A stretch of 64,000 nt of DNA, from NCBI RefSeq assembly GCF_943734655.1, contig NC_071355.1, positions 22,332,268 to 22,396,267 on the forward strand, read 5' to 3'. Source of the stretch: Sabethes cyaneus (Eukaryota; Arthropoda; Insecta; Diptera; Culicidae). Under the pieces are notes generated by a model, which did no database searches, had not been told where the DNA came from, and worked only from the letters and a program-made list of their open reading frames with translations. Positions within the stretch are counted from its first letter, which is position 1. Every line of letters starts with the position of its first letter. The position numbers were made by a program, and so were the translations under genes. This document shows, in pieces, positions 9,805 through 20,249 of this stretch.

Positions 9805-10028
9805 TTTGCAGCGAACCTTCTGCATCTTAACGTTGCACACATGAACCAGGGCGAATTTGTACGGTTGTTCCACGCACAAAAGTTTTATAACCCGCACTTG
9901 GTAGGGACGAGTGGTGTTCCATAGAGAAAAATCTATTGGAGTGCTTTGCTGCCCTTCTGAGCGGCAGCGGGAAACGTTGACCAAAGCATCAGTAACAGGG
10001 AAACCACCACGACCAGTGAGCCGAACAT
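9805..10028 (-). pseudogene. Truncated DUF1091 secreted-protein gene copy
   Basis: The minus strand from the ATG at 10028 reads a signal-peptide-like start (MFGSLVVVVSLLLMLWSTFP). The frame must shift near 9940 to enter the family core TPIDFSLWNTTRPYQVRV, then LLCVEQPYKFALVHVCNVKM. Similarity stops at about 9805, so only the first third of the gene remains. It lies back to back with the intact gene at 10520, with about 490 bp between them. The frameshift and truncation make it a pseudogene. Confidence 0.72.
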
Positions 10029-10519
10029 TCCGTGCGAATACTGCTATTCTGAACGACGACTGCAACTGCAGAGATGATGTGCTGCAAAATATCCCCGTGT
10101 CATTTGGCGAATGGCGACACACGCATCGGTCATTAAGAGTAATTTAAAATTAGGCTATACACCTATTAGGCCAGCTCAGCAAAAACAAAACCGCCCAGTT
10201 AGTCCTGCAGAACTTGATCCCAATAAATGATTTTGGGATCTAATTAAAGGACCTCTTTGTAAATCACGTTTCAACGGTAAATTTAAAGAATTGGACGAAA
10301 GGATCGGAAATTATTGCAAAAATGGCCTGTGCAAAATTTCTACAAAGCGCTCAGTACTTATCACCTCCCGCAGAGGAGATTAGTGCCATCGTAATGGCTA
10401 GATTGTAGATAATATTTAATGAATCAGTAATGCGGTTAGCGAATAATTGCGAACATAAACCAGAACTTTTTTCACCTCATCCCAAGTGAGCAGCCATTCG
10501 AAACAACAGTACTGCGAAA

Positions 10520-11212
10520 ATGTTTCGCCATAGAGTAGCTCTGGCGTGGTTGCTCGTCAGCGTGCTTCCGGCCACATTTTCTGCTAATCGATCGAGCAAT
10601 ATTCCATCAGATTTTTCTTCGTGGAATTCTACACGTCCCTACCAAGTACAGGTGGTGAAACTCCTGTGCGTGGACCAACCGTACAAACTTACCCTGCTTC
10701 ACGTATGCAACGTTAAGCTGCAGAGGGGTAAGCCAACCCTGATGAACTGTGACTTCACTTTCCTTAAGCCGCAGAATGTTATCAACTTGGCATTTACGCT
10801 AAACTACAAGTATACCCGATGGCAACCGTTACTGATCCAGACGGATTTTGAAATGTGCGAGTATTTTGAAAAGGACTGGGGCAAGGGAAACAACCGAATG
10901 GCAGACTATGTGATTCACGCCGTCACGTCGCAGGTGAACTGGATTGAGCGATGCCCGTATTATGTACGATCAATTCCGGGTGTAATGTTACGTTATGTGG
11001 AAGGTGAATTACGAGTTATTCTCTTTTTACTAAAGGGTCGCTACAATATCACCAATTACGAGGCGAGGATGAATCTCCTACCGTCGTTTCTTCCGGCTGG
11101 CGAGTATCGGGTCGATTGGCGTTTGTACGATGCAGATAACATCACGTTGATTTCGATTCAAGCGTTCGTGAACATTAGAGCCAAAGGGATATTCGATATA
11201 TCGATGGGCTGA
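10520..11212 (+). CDS. DUF1091 (CheB/ML-like) secreted protein, copy 1
   Basis: Two exons, 10520-10963 and 11036-11212, encode 206 residues. The first about 22 residues form a signal peptide (MFRHRVALAWLLVSVLPATF). The family core follows: DFSSWNSTRPYQVQVVKLLC, HVCNVKLQRGKPTLMNCDFT, WQPLLIQTDFEMCEYFEKDW, CPYY, then LLPSFLPAGEYRVDWRLYDA and a Cys-free tail. DUF1091 proteins belong to the MD-2/GM2-activator-like lipid-binding group; Drosophila CheB members act extracellularly in chemosensation. Ligand and tissue here are unknown. The 72-nt intron (GTACGA to AAAG) falls after CPYY in phase 0. Because 72 is a multiple of three with no stop, the ORF also stays open if the intron is retained. AATAAA at 11347-11352 could be the poly(A) signal. 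Near twin of the gene at 16395-17081. Confidence 0.88.
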   Translation: MFRHRVALAWLLVSVLPATFSANRSSNIPSDFSSWNSTRPYQVQVVKLLCVDQPYKLTLLHVCNVKLQRGKPTLMNCDFTFLKPQNVINLAFTLNYKYTRWQPLLIQTDFEMCEYFEKDWGKGNNRMADYVIHAVTSQVNWIERCPYYVRSIPGVMLRYVEGELRVILFLLKGRYNITNYEARMNLLPSFLPAGEYRVDWRLYDADNITLISIQAFVNIRAKGIFDISMG

Positions 11213-11389
11213 CGTTTGACAGCATCACTGAACGACACCTTTCTTTATCACTTATACACTTATCCAATTATACGATATTGCTAAGCGAAACGTTTATGTT
11301 TGTTTATCTAAAGAACATCCCAGAAACGCAGGTCGTGTACGATACTAATAAATTAGCAGGAATTCCTTTTTTAAAAACCCTTAATAAAT

Positions 11390-11870
11390 GCAGTCGTCAT
11401 CTTCAGCATAGAGCCAGAGTGGTTCGTGCCATTTCAAGCCTAAGCTCCTTAGGCGTCTCAGAGTCAGCATCCTCGCGATTCATACACTTCCGCCAGTCCC
11501 CGCTTTCATTTTGTACTCCGTCAATTATCGTCCGCTGCACCTTCCACTCGAACACATGTGTGTCCTCCGTGTGTAGCGTCACTGGTTCAAGACCGTAAGG
11601 AACTACCAGTCTAGTGAGAGTTTTGTACCGGTCATGCTTCTTGATTGTAATGTTTTACGAAGGGCGAACTAGACTCGATTTCCTACTTGGATGCACCGCT
11701 GGATCTGTGTTGTTGTCTGCGGTCACCGGCGATCCCAAATACACGAATTCATCTACCACTTCTAGTCCGTAACCGTCAACGGTTACCGTCCGTGGGAGGT
11801 GCGCGTTTGTCCTTTGAGCCTCTTCCTATAGCGATGCTGAACAGCATGCAGAATAAGTCGTCACGGGTGC
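11390..11870 (-). pseudogene. RTE-type retrotransposon C-terminal relic
   Basis: Minus-strand translation gives a broken match to the C-terminal region of RTE ORFs (KTLTRLVVPYGLEPVTLHTE, then THVFEWKVQRTIIDGVQ and WRKCMNRED). Frameshifts interrupt it. The region 11870-12015 shows nothing recognisable. Confidence 0.5.
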
Positions 11871-12227
11871 GCGACGTTAGCCATAATTTACAAAACCCCC
11901 CGCATCCTCCGCATAATTATTTAACAAGGATTTTCCTAGGTCTACTGACTAGTAGGGGCTATCCCTTAGTTGAGTCCGAACAAGCGGTAGCGAGTAAGGA
12001 CAGTATATCCAACATTTGAGCTGGTCAAAAGCCACGAATACTTTATATGACATTCGGCTATTCCTGATGCCACCATTCGTGTGTTGGTCATTAGATTTAC
12101 TGTGCCATTTGTTATTTCATCCATTTGTGTTTCACCCATTCGTAGGTAATCCGACTCACCCTATATGCAATGCTGTTTTGATTCGAGTCGATTTGACTTC
12201 TTGCAAGCTAACGGAGGATTACCCAAC

Positions 12228-12345
12228 GTCCATTATGTCTGCCATATATTACACCTTCCGCCCATTATGCCTAACGTCCATTATGCCCATCGTCTATTAT
12301 GCCTAGCGTCCATTATGCCTACTCAGGCATTATAGGCATTATATT
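12228..12345. repeat. Degenerate tandem repeat of about 16 bp
   Basis: Variants of CGTCCATTATGCCTA recur about five times, with spacing of 15-18 bp, followed by a short palindromic TAGGCATTATA tail. No coding meaning is apparent. Confidence 0.7.
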
Positions 12346-12409
12346 ATTTATTTCTTCAGCATATAGTTGCACAGATTACTCGCTAACTTAAGGCCTTATT
12401 TCTATGTTT

Positions 12410-14130
12410 ATAGGTACAAGTCGAACACGCTTGACGTTTCATCAAAAGTACGGCAGCACATAGTCCACGGTTCATTGTGGCCATAGTTAGTACGATGGGA
12501 AAGAAAAGCCGAGCGTTGCCAATGCCTTAGCAATAATCGTGGATACATGCACCGTGAATCTGACTTTCGTGTCAATGTAAATGCCCAAGTCCTTAACAGT
12601 ATGGACACGAAGCAAGACACTGTGTCCTATACTATACTCGTGATGCAGCGGCTCGCGTAAATGGCTAAATGATATGACCCAGCATTTTGAAACATTGATT
12701 TACATGCCGTTCAATGTACACCAGCGTGAAAGTGAACAAATGTATTCCTGGAGGACGCAGCAGTCAAGCGAGGTTTTTATTTCACGAAATACCTTCAAAT
12801 CGTCTGCGAACATCAGCTTAGACGATCGTAGTTTACTGCACAAATCGTTAACGAAGAGAATAAAAATTAAGGGCCCAAGATGGCTTCCCTGAGGAACACC
12901 CGATGGTATCACAAAACTGGCCGAACTAACACCGTTAATGCTGACCGATCGGTTAAATAGGACAGTGGATGCACTGAGTAACCCAGTTGGGTAATCCAAA
13001 GCATCTCATTTTGTCAACTGCGAGTGCGTGTGGAAGCATGTCGAAGGCCTAGCTGAAGTTAATATAAATGGCATCAACTTTCCGTCTTTCTTCGATGCTG
13101 GAGATTAACGAGTTCACAAATACCATCAAACCAGTCGTGGCGCGTTTCTTTACAAAGCCATGTTGATGTTCAGATATTATTGGCCGAACCGCACAATATA
13201 CCACATTAGATACCACTTTTTCGAGAACTTTGGGAAGACAGCTTAAGATAGAAATCCCACGGTAGTTTTCGATATTATGGGTGTTACCAGCCTTATGTAT
13301 TGAAGTGATGGAGGCGACTTTCCACACTGTGGGAAATACTCCACTAACTAGTGAGAGGTTGAAAATAATTGAAACAGGCGAGGCGAGGGACGTGGCGAAT
13401 TGCTTAATGAACGAAGGTGGCAATCTGTCTGGACCCGGAACTTTAGAGGAGTCAACATTCAAAAGAACTTCCTTCACTTTTTCAACCGAAACGTTCAATT
13501 GCGGCAGATGTATATCGTAACGTACTATACTGTTCAACCAATCTCTATGTTCGTCCGAACCGAAGAATGGACTGGAGGGGTGTTCGAGTATACATTTCCA
13601 AAAAAGTTTGCAAAGAGGTCTGCAGCTCCTTCAGCAGCATCAGCGCGAGCTTCCTTGTAGAACACGTCGTGAGGTACACCGTCATTACGCCGCAGCTTTT
13701 TTACGAAAGCCCCAAACGACGACGGATCCTGCTTGGCATTCGACTCATTTCGTAATAAGTATTCGTGGAAGGTAGTATTCAGCCAATTGTTGAAAAGCTT
13801 CTCCATGTCACGAAGTAAGCGCTTGATTTCCTCTGAACGTTGTTTAAAATAGCGTTTCCTCGTTTTACGCAATCTGTTCCGAAGATTCCGTAGTTCAGAG
13901 GTCCACCAAGGTTGATTGTAAACAACGCAGGTCCTGCGTCGTCAATCCGCTAGTAGCGTCGTCCAATCTATTGAGCGTAAGCGAGCGTGAATCGAAGGTT
14001 CGTCGCAGGAGGTAAAGTCGTAATTAAACCAGTCTTTTCCAATGTCGTCAGTATTACAAATATAGTCAAGCTTAATAATAAAATGTTTGTGATGAGCGTC
14101 AACTTTTAAAAGTCAACGAACGAATCAACG
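12410..14130 (-). pseudogene. Jockey-group non-LTR retrotransposon relic
   Basis: Read on the minus strand from about 14130. First comes the endonuclease-RT linker (DWFNYDFTSCDEPSI, SIDWTTLLAD), then basic linker (MRKTRKRYFKQRSEEIKR) and FGAFVKKLRRNDG. The RT follows, with SSKVPGPDRLPPSFIK, TSIHKAGNTHNIENYRGISI and EHQHGFVKKRAT, then IPSGVPQGSHLGPLIFILFV and LMFADDLKVF (catalytic box FADD). The C-terminal part (12408-12620) is recognisable only in shifted frames. Stops and frameshifts occur near 13530 and 13040. ORF1 and the endonuclease are absent. Confidence 0.8.
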
Positions 14131-14134
14131 AAGA

Positions 14135-14532
14135 TGTAATACGTGGGCACGTTGTATTCCCGATCTTTCTGCAAGACCAGTTGGATGGTAAAAATTTAGA
14201 CCGCTGTGCGCGAACCTTAAACTTGCCGGGCGTTTCTCGGTCATGTTTATGGTGCTCTGCTAGTAGGTGGTCCTTACCAGTGTTTGCTAGCCTTCAGCAA
14301 CCAAATTTCTCGTTTGACTTCTTAGCGATCAGAGCGTTGGGATATTACTAGCCTCCAGAGGCACTCCGAAATAAATTTCCGTTCCGATTCCTTCTATAAC
14401 TTTGCCATTGAGGTGTTCATCGAAGAACTCCTTGCTCCTGTCGACCACCTTTCGCTCGTTTGCGATCAGATTCCCTTCCTCGTCCCTACACATATCAGGT
14501 TTCGGTGTGTAGCCCTTATGAATTTGGTACAC
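14135..14532 (-). pseudogene. RTE retrotransposon fragments
   Basis: A 67-codon open stretch (14329-14532) reads HKGYTPKPDMCRDEEGNLIA and VDRSKEFFDEHLNGKVIEG, the conserved connector before the RTE reverse transcriptase. Below it on the same strand, 14135-14230 reads LVLQKDREYNVPTYYIFVDS, a later RT segment with the RFRKERSTTDQ part decayed. The two pieces are not in one frame. Confidence 0.65.
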
Positions 14533-14647
14533 CTTCTCGTAAAACTTCCGCGTGCCATTAGCTCGGAATAGTTGTTGTAAGTCTTCACGATCTCTGACCC
14601 CGTTGAATTAATCTGGTCCATTGTACGTTGGCCAGGTGATCTCCAGG

Positions 14648-15500
14648 TGGCTTTATGGATGCCTTTGCTTGGGAAAAAAGTGCTTTGGAAACATGCGTGT
14701 AGTCATGTTTTTGCGTTCCTTCTTCGTTTTATTTATCAATTGCTCCTTAGTTTTCGCGACAAAATGGTTGGAGTAGATCTTACGCTTCAGGTTTGCCCAG
14801 AAATTCTCGATGGGACGCAGCTGGGCGACGTTGGGCGGGTGGCCCGACTTCGATATTCAACCGCTCCATCTCCTCCAACAATCGCTTCGAGTAATCGGCC
14901 GACGCCAGATCCGGTCAGAACACCGCGTCTTTACCCTTATGGTATTTTTGATGAACGGCGCAACATCCAGCAGGCACTTTGTACTATAAATTTGGGTGAG
15001 ACAGATCTCGTCGTCCATCACCACCGCCACGTCGCTATTCGCCGGGAAAATCGTCTTGACCGTCTTATTCAGCCGCTGCCGCAGCTCCGAAACCAGTGGA
15101 CGGGACTGTCGCTTCCCGACATGTCTACCGTCTATGTTCGCCAGGTACTTTTTCACTGTTTGGCCGGTTGCACCGACTTTCCGGCCAAGCGCACGCCGCG
15201 ATGTAGCCACTTTTCCCTCGGTTTTTTTCTTCAGCACGCTTTGGGGCTTCTTGTTGCTCAGGATCGTCGACCGCCCGGTACCGGGCTTTCTTTCGATGCT
15301 CTGGTTGTTTTTCGATAGTGTTAAGGTGTTGTAGATGCCGGAATGGGCGTATCCGGCGTCTACAAAGTGCCGCACGATGTCCGTTTTTGACGCGGCGTTC
15401 TTTGAACGCGCACACTTCTGAACGGAGTAGCATCACTGTTTTGGCCATCACGGTAAGAGTTCGACTGATAGAGCTGTCAAAGTTTTTCTGCTGCCTCATG
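14648..15500 (-). pseudogene. ITmD37E-like mariner/Tc1 transposase relic
   Basis: The minus strand shows a helix-turn-helix DNA-binding start (RHFVDAGYAHSGIYNTL, ERKPGTGRSTIL), then TEGKVATSRRALGRKVGA, typical of mosquito ITmD37E transposases. FPANSDVAVVMDDEICLT supplies the first catalytic Asp. An internal deletion follows. PDLASADY supplies the second Asp and PPNVAQLRPIENFWANL the Glu, with slightly fewer than 37 residues between them because of a frameshift and small loss near 14850. Further frameshifts lie near 15375. It is inactive. Terminal inverted repeats were not established. Confidence 0.8.
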
Positions 15501-15599
15501 GGTTACTATGATTGGTGTTGCATGGGTCCGCAGGAGGCGCGCGTTTATCTTCTTTGATGTATTTATTTTTATCCCAATCCTCCCAGACGCCGCTTGCAG

Positions 15600-16130
15600 T
15601 ATGGCGTAGATTACTTCCGTCAAGTTACTGGCAAAATAAATTCATCGGCGAAACCTAGGAGTTGCCTACCTTTCGTGAAAATCGTGCTTCTCGTTTCGAA
15701 ACTCGCTCGTCGGATCACCCCCTCAAGAGCGATGTTCTACAGCATGCGGCATAAGCCGTCATCTTGTCTCGATTCTCGCCGCGTATAGAAGGGACTTAAG
15801 TGTCTCCGAGATGCGCACGAAACGCATCACTCGGTCCAATGTAGCTCTGATCAGTCGTGTCAGTTTGTCCGGAAAACCGTGTTCGTGCGGTCCCGATCGA
15901 CTGTATCGTATGCAGCTTTGAAATCAATAAAGATATGAACGCATATGGGCGCGTTTCACTCCCGACGTTTCTGGAAGATCTGTCGGATGGTAAAAATCTG
16001 GTCCGCAGTTGCGCGAGCCCGCCTGATAATTCCCCGATGTTCAGGTGCAGCTGGCTGTTAGGCGACTGTCTCCATGATGGCGCCAAGAAATTCAATGCTA
16101 GTCAAAACACCGTCAGGATTCTTCGCTGAG
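15600..16130 (-). pseudogene. RTE reverse transcriptase relic
   Basis: The minus strand carries a broken RT. Around 15760-15630 it reads NIALEGVIRRASFETRSTIF and GRQLLGFADEF, the decayed form of the FADD catalytic box. Upstream pieces between 15800 and 16130 resemble FDFKAAYDTVDR-type RT sequence in shifted frames. Several stops are present. Confidence 0.6.
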
Positions 16131-16394
16131 GAGTTCGATCTTTACGGACCGGTATGCAACCAAACATTCGAGAATTCGATGCTTGAAACAGCACCTGCCA
16201 CTTAGGTTTGCATGCTGTTGACGATGATGACGACCTGACCGTCGTTCGTTTATCGTACATGATGTGCGTTTCTGGGTTGGTCTTTAGACAAACAAACATA
16301 AACGCTTAGATTTGCAATACAATGTAATATCATATATTAATACTGGATAAGCTTAATAACAGACGAAACTATTCTTTAGTGATGCTGCCAAACT

Positions 16395-17081
16395 TCAACC
16401 CATCGATAAATCGAATATCCCTTTGGCTCTAATGTTAATGAAAACCTGAACCGAAATCAACGTGGTATTATCTGCATCGTACAATCGCCAATCGACCCGA
16501 TACTCGCCAGCCGGAAGAAACGACGGTAGGAGATTCATCTTTGTCTCGTAATTGGAGACATTGTAGCGACCCTTGGAAAAAGTAGAATAACTCGTTATTC
16601 AGCGGCCACATAACGTAACATTACGCATTGATCGTACATAATACGGACATCGCTCAACCCAGTTCACCTGCGACGTGACGGCGTGAACCACATAGTCCGC
16701 CAATCTGTTGTTTCCCTTGCCCCAGTCCTTTTCAAAATACTCGCACATTTCAAAATCCGTCTGGAGCAGTAACGGTTGCCATCGGGTATACTTGTAGTTC
16801 AGCGTAAATGCCAAGTTGATAACATTCAGCGGCTTAAGGAAAGTGAAGTCACAATTCATCAGGGTTGGCTTACCCCTCTGCAGCTTAACGTTGCATACGT
16901 GAACCACAGTAAGTTTGTACGGTTGGTCCACGCACAGGAGTTTCACCACCTGTACTTGAAAGGGACGTGTAGAATTCCACGAAGAAAAATCTGATGGAAT
17001 ATTGCTCGATCGATTAGCAGAAAATGTGGCCAGAAGCACGCTGACGAGCAACCATGCCGGAACTACTCTATTGCGGAACAT
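16395..17081 (-). CDS. DUF1091 (CheB/ML-like) secreted protein, copy 2
   Basis: Exon 1 is 17081-16638 (444 nt) and exon 2 is 16571-16395 (177 nt), the same lengths as copy 1, giving 206 residues. The signal peptide starts MFRNRVVPAWLLVSVLLATF; an upstream in-frame ATG at 17099 would add six residues and is less likely by comparison with copy 1. The core has DFSSWNSTRPFQVQVVKLLC, FEMCEYFEKDWGKGNN and ERCPYY, then exon 2 with NLLPSFLPAGEYRVDW and ends MG. The 66-nt intron (GTACGA to CAAG) is in phase 0. Unlike copy 1 it contains an in-frame stop, so reading through yields only a truncated product. Expected location is extracellular. It forms the second arm of the inverted duplication and is divergently oriented to the broken copy at 17778. 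Confidence 0.87.
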
Positions 17082-17239
17082 TCTTACAGTACTGTACATG
17101 TTGTTTCAAATGACTGCTCACTTGGGTTGAAGTGAAAAGTTCTAGTTAATGTTCGCAATTTTACGCTAACCGCAATATTCATTCATTAAGTATAATCTAA
17201 AATCTAGCCGGTTGCGGTTGCACTAATCTACTGCACTAA

Positions 17240-17430
17240 TCTGATGCTAGTCTAACAAGCCAGTCGTCGTATGTTTGAATCTAGGCTAGGCGGTGCTGCT
17301 GCAGTCCGTAGGATCTTTTGCGCTAGCCCCATAATTGTCCTGTACTCTAATAACCGGCTGCGAAGTCTGTAGATAAAGAAGGCTCAAGTCTCGAAGACGT
17401 TTATAACCCAAGGCCTTGCGTTTTTTTTGA
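17240..17430 (+). mobile_element. tRNA-derived SINE, 5'-truncated
   Basis: The sequence from GATGCTAGTCTAACAAGCC through a degenerate B box (TATGTTTGAATCTAGG) and CGGCTGCGAAGTCTGT to AAGGCCTTGCG matches, with divergence, the SINE read on the minus strand at 41405-41585. The A-box end is missing. It sits between the divergent DUF1091 copies at 17081 and 17778. Confidence 0.65.
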
Positions 17431-17777
17431 TAGGTGAGCTATTCTATGTTGTGAGGTAACATTAATTTACTAAGAAAATGTTGCAAATGTTCTAAACACA
17501 ATAGCACGTAATTTTCTTTACTCGATGCATAAAAAATTTTGCCATCAATTGGTGCGAAAATATTGAAAATCGACCGATAAATCTCTGAGTTATTAGCACT
17601 CAAATGCTAACCAATCTCATAAGGCTGGTTTTTTTTTACTGCAACCACAATTGGAAGATTTTTGATAACACCTAATGGGTGATGCGTTTAGCAAACAATA
17701 ATTGGAGCCATTAACCTAAAAAACTTTTCACTTCATCCGAAATGAGCGCAACCATTTAGAACAACAGTATCGCTAAA

Positions 17778-18409
17778 ATGCTTCGCAAAATCGCAGTTTT
17801 TCCCTGGCTGCTACTCGCTGCCCCTTTTTTCCGCATGGAACACTACTAGCCGACCCTACCAGGTACGGGTGACAAAAATGCTGTGCGTGAACCAACCGTA
17901 CAGATTTGCCGTGGTCCACGTATGCAACGTTAAGCTGCAGAGGATTAAACCAACTCTCATGAATTTGCACATCACTTTGACTAAGCCGGTGAAGGTTATA
18001 AATTTGGCATTTACCATGAACTACACCTACAACAGATGGCAGCCGCTGCTGATGCAGATCGATTTCGAACTTTGCGACTATATTGAGAAAAGTTGGGGAA
18101 CTGGCCGGCTTTGTGATTAACGCCGTCGCAACGCAAGTGAGCTATGTTCAACGATATCTGTATTACGGAAGATTGAGCCTAGAGTTGTGCACTGCGAAGG
18201 CTGGATTGTAACGATATTCCTCTATTCGATAGGGCCGATAGAATATCACCGATTTCGAAGTGAAGACCAACCTCCTGCCGTCGTTTCTTCCGGCTGGCGA
18301 CTATCGGTTCGATTGGCGACTGTACGTCGCAGACAACGGCACGCTGTCTTCCATCCAGGCTTTCTGCAACATTAGAGCCAAAGGGATATTCGATTGGTCG
18401 ATGGGTTGA
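17778..18409 (+). pseudogene. DUF1091 secreted-protein gene copy, frameshifted
   Basis: The start (MLRKIAVFPWLLLAAPFF) resembles a signal peptide, but the frame must change near 17830 to reach FSAWNTTSRPYQVRVTKMLC, so sequence between leader and mature part is lost. The core continues (HVCNVKLQRIKPTLMN, MQIDFELCDYIEKSWG) to a second frameshift near 18100, after which AGFVINAVATQVSYVQ reads in another frame. At the expected intron the donor is GG in place of GT (after CTGTATTAC). Exon 2 sequence (GPIEYHRF..., NNGTL-like tail, ending WSMG at 18409) is recognisable. Three independent lesions make function unlikely. Confidence 0.8.
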
Positions 18410-18419
18410 TGCTGAGTGG

Positions 18420-19570
18420 AGTTTGACAAACTTCACAAAAGTGTACTTATTTTTCATAATATTAATCTTATTGCTGCAAATTAAAAAGTTTATCGCATTC
18501 TCCACGAAGGTTTACGATTCACGAACGAAGGAAAAATGCCAATTCTACAATAAAAGAAGCCCATGTTCAGAGATAATCGATTGTTCGATTGATTATCAAT
18601 CGAAAATAAAATGCAACTGCTAAGCAACGACAGTAGATTGTTATCAATATTTTTAATTGCTTAAACGATTTTAAAAGCTTTTAATCTATTTCGGTGACTG
18701 CAATACAATTCAAAAACACTGACGTGCCTTCTCTGTAAAGTTTAATGTGAAGAAAATTTTTTTTGACGTAGGACTACGTCTTACTTTAATAGGGTGGCAC
18801 GTTGGAGAAGCAAAAATGACCGCGACACGACAAAGTGATAGATTTTAAACGCCTATAGCTCAGCCAATTCTGAAAATATTTTTATGGTTTGCATACCATT
18901 CGAATCACAAAAAATCAGCCTTTTGTATAGTTTTTATTAGAAGATTGTATTTTGTATGTAACTTCTGGAATTTTCACGTAAAGTTGAACAATTTTTACAA
19001 ATTTCCTACAGTGTTCGTTCAATTGTCGCCATAGTTACCATATGAAATTGTTATTAATAACATACAATCAATTTAAGTGAGAAGTGAGTGATTTTGTGCA
19101 TCTGATTCTACAATGTCTCAATTGCTTCTAGCAAAATATATGCGTAAATACCGCAAGCGACTCCGTAAGCAGGCATTATTAGCTGGACCAGCAAGACGCC
19201 AGCGTTGACGGTGGCAGAGCACTGTAAATTCTACCATTTGAGAAGAAAAGGAAATCGTAGTGATTCAATGTATTTTGAAGTGGGCAAGACATGGTTAGAT
19301 GGTGCATCGCACGAAATAGCCCTCCAACGTTGAAGTGTTGCGTGAGGTGACCGCTCCGGCGCACGTAGAGGCCAGCGTATCGCCTAACGGAACAGGTGAG
19401 TCCTATAGAAGCCGAAAAGATGTAAAAATGTAGGGTACGGGATCAGTCATCAAACATTTTCGACTTGTTTATGGATATACCATTCCATGCTTTCAACTTG
19501 CCGGATAGAATATTATAAAAAATAATGTAGGTTCAAAATATTAATATGTGAAATACTCGCAACCTGTTCT
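18420..19570. other. AT-rich noncoding stretch with repeat fragments
   Basis: No gene was recognised. It contains a GACGTAGGACTACGTCTTAC motif at about 18765-18785, whose relative recurs inverted near 21015 (GCGTAGTCCTACGTTGA); both look like pieces of a dispersed family. A short basic ORF near 19115 (LLLAKYMRKYRKRLRKQALL) could be a Helitron/Helentron N-terminal remnant, given the helicase relic that follows, but this is weak. Confidence 0.4.
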
Positions 19571-19579
19571 TTATTATCA

Positions 19580-20062
19580 TTGCTCAAATTTGAAAACGAC
19601 TCCATTGGAAAGGTCTTGCGGGTCAAATCGAGGCCCGCTGTGTACTCTAAGCATGACGTTCTTCAGCCCGATTGGACACCTTTTGAAAAGCGATCTGCAA
19701 ATATTAAGCTAAGTAGTAGCATTAAGTGCAAACGCATACAATTTCCTTTAGTAGGTGCGAATGCTCTTACTGTACACAAGAGCCAAGGCGGCACATTTTC
19801 TGAAATCGCGTACGAGTATCGCAAGGGACAGGAACAGCAGTTGGTGTACGTGGGAATGTCAAGAGTTACATCGATTGAAGGATTGTACGTGGGAATGTCC
19901 AGAGTTACATCGATTGAAGGATTGTACTTGACGAATAACAGAAGCATATTTAAGTTTTACCATGCCAAGAGAACTGCATCACTGAGAATCCAGAAATTAC
20001 GGACGCAACTTAGGCGCCTGGAAAACCACAAATTGGTTACTTTAGGTACTGAACTTCTATAA
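19580..20062 (+). pseudogene. Helitron/Helentron helicase C-terminal fragment
   Basis: The ORF carries the last motifs of a Pif1-like SF1 helicase: KRIQFPLVGANALTVHKSQG with GGTFSEIAYEYRKG, then QQLVYVGMSRVTSIEGLYL. TVHKSQG and YVGMSRV are the conserved C-terminal helicase motifs found in Helitron Rep/Hel proteins. An in-frame tandem duplication of 13 residues (39 bp) repeats YVGMSRVTSIEGL. Upstream helicase and Rep domains are missing. Position and the following endonuclease-like segment point to the Helentron (Helitron2) subgroup. Confidence 0.78.
19847..19924 (+). repeat. 39-bp tandem duplication in the helicase relic
   Basis: Two adjacent 39-bp units (19847-19885 and 19886-19924) differ by one base (GTCAAG versus GTCCAG). 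The duplication preserves frame and doubles a conserved helicase motif. Confidence 0.9.
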
Positions 20063-20084
20063 TTTATATCTAACGTAAGCCATT

Positions 20085-20240
20085 TTGCTGTACTGCTGAG
20101 CCTGAATGTACAGAGTCTAAACGCACGCACATTCAACAGATATTTCAACCGATGCGGTTCTCAGACAGGCAGATCGCAGATATCCTTGCGCTCAGCGAAA
20201 CATGGATGGACAGTAATGAAGTTATTTCCATATCGACATT
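20085..20240 (+). pseudogene. Endonuclease-domain relic following the Helentron helicase
   Basis: Directly after the helicase, shifted frames read LSLNVQSLNA, DISTDAVLRQAD and ALSETWMDSNEV. This is the start of an APE-type endonuclease (N and E catalytic residues) of the kind fused to Helentron helicases. A small insertion near 20165 breaks the frame. Nothing recognisable follows 20250. Confidence 0.6.
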
Positions 20241-20249
20241 AGTGCCAGG

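Larger units (their letters stand above)
10490..17115. repeat. Inverted duplication carrying DUF1091 copies 1 and 2
   Basis: The arms are about 10490-11340 (+) and about 16255-17115 (-). Similarity covers the genes, the short 5' flank just before the start codon and the 3' flank (TTTATGTTTGTTT-TCTAAAGA...CCCAGAAACGCA). The spacer of about 4.9 kb is filled with RTE, Jockey and mariner relics. The 3' similarity ends near 11340 and 16255, so the duplicated unit was a segment and not a retrocopy; both copies also keep the intron. Confidence 0.75.
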
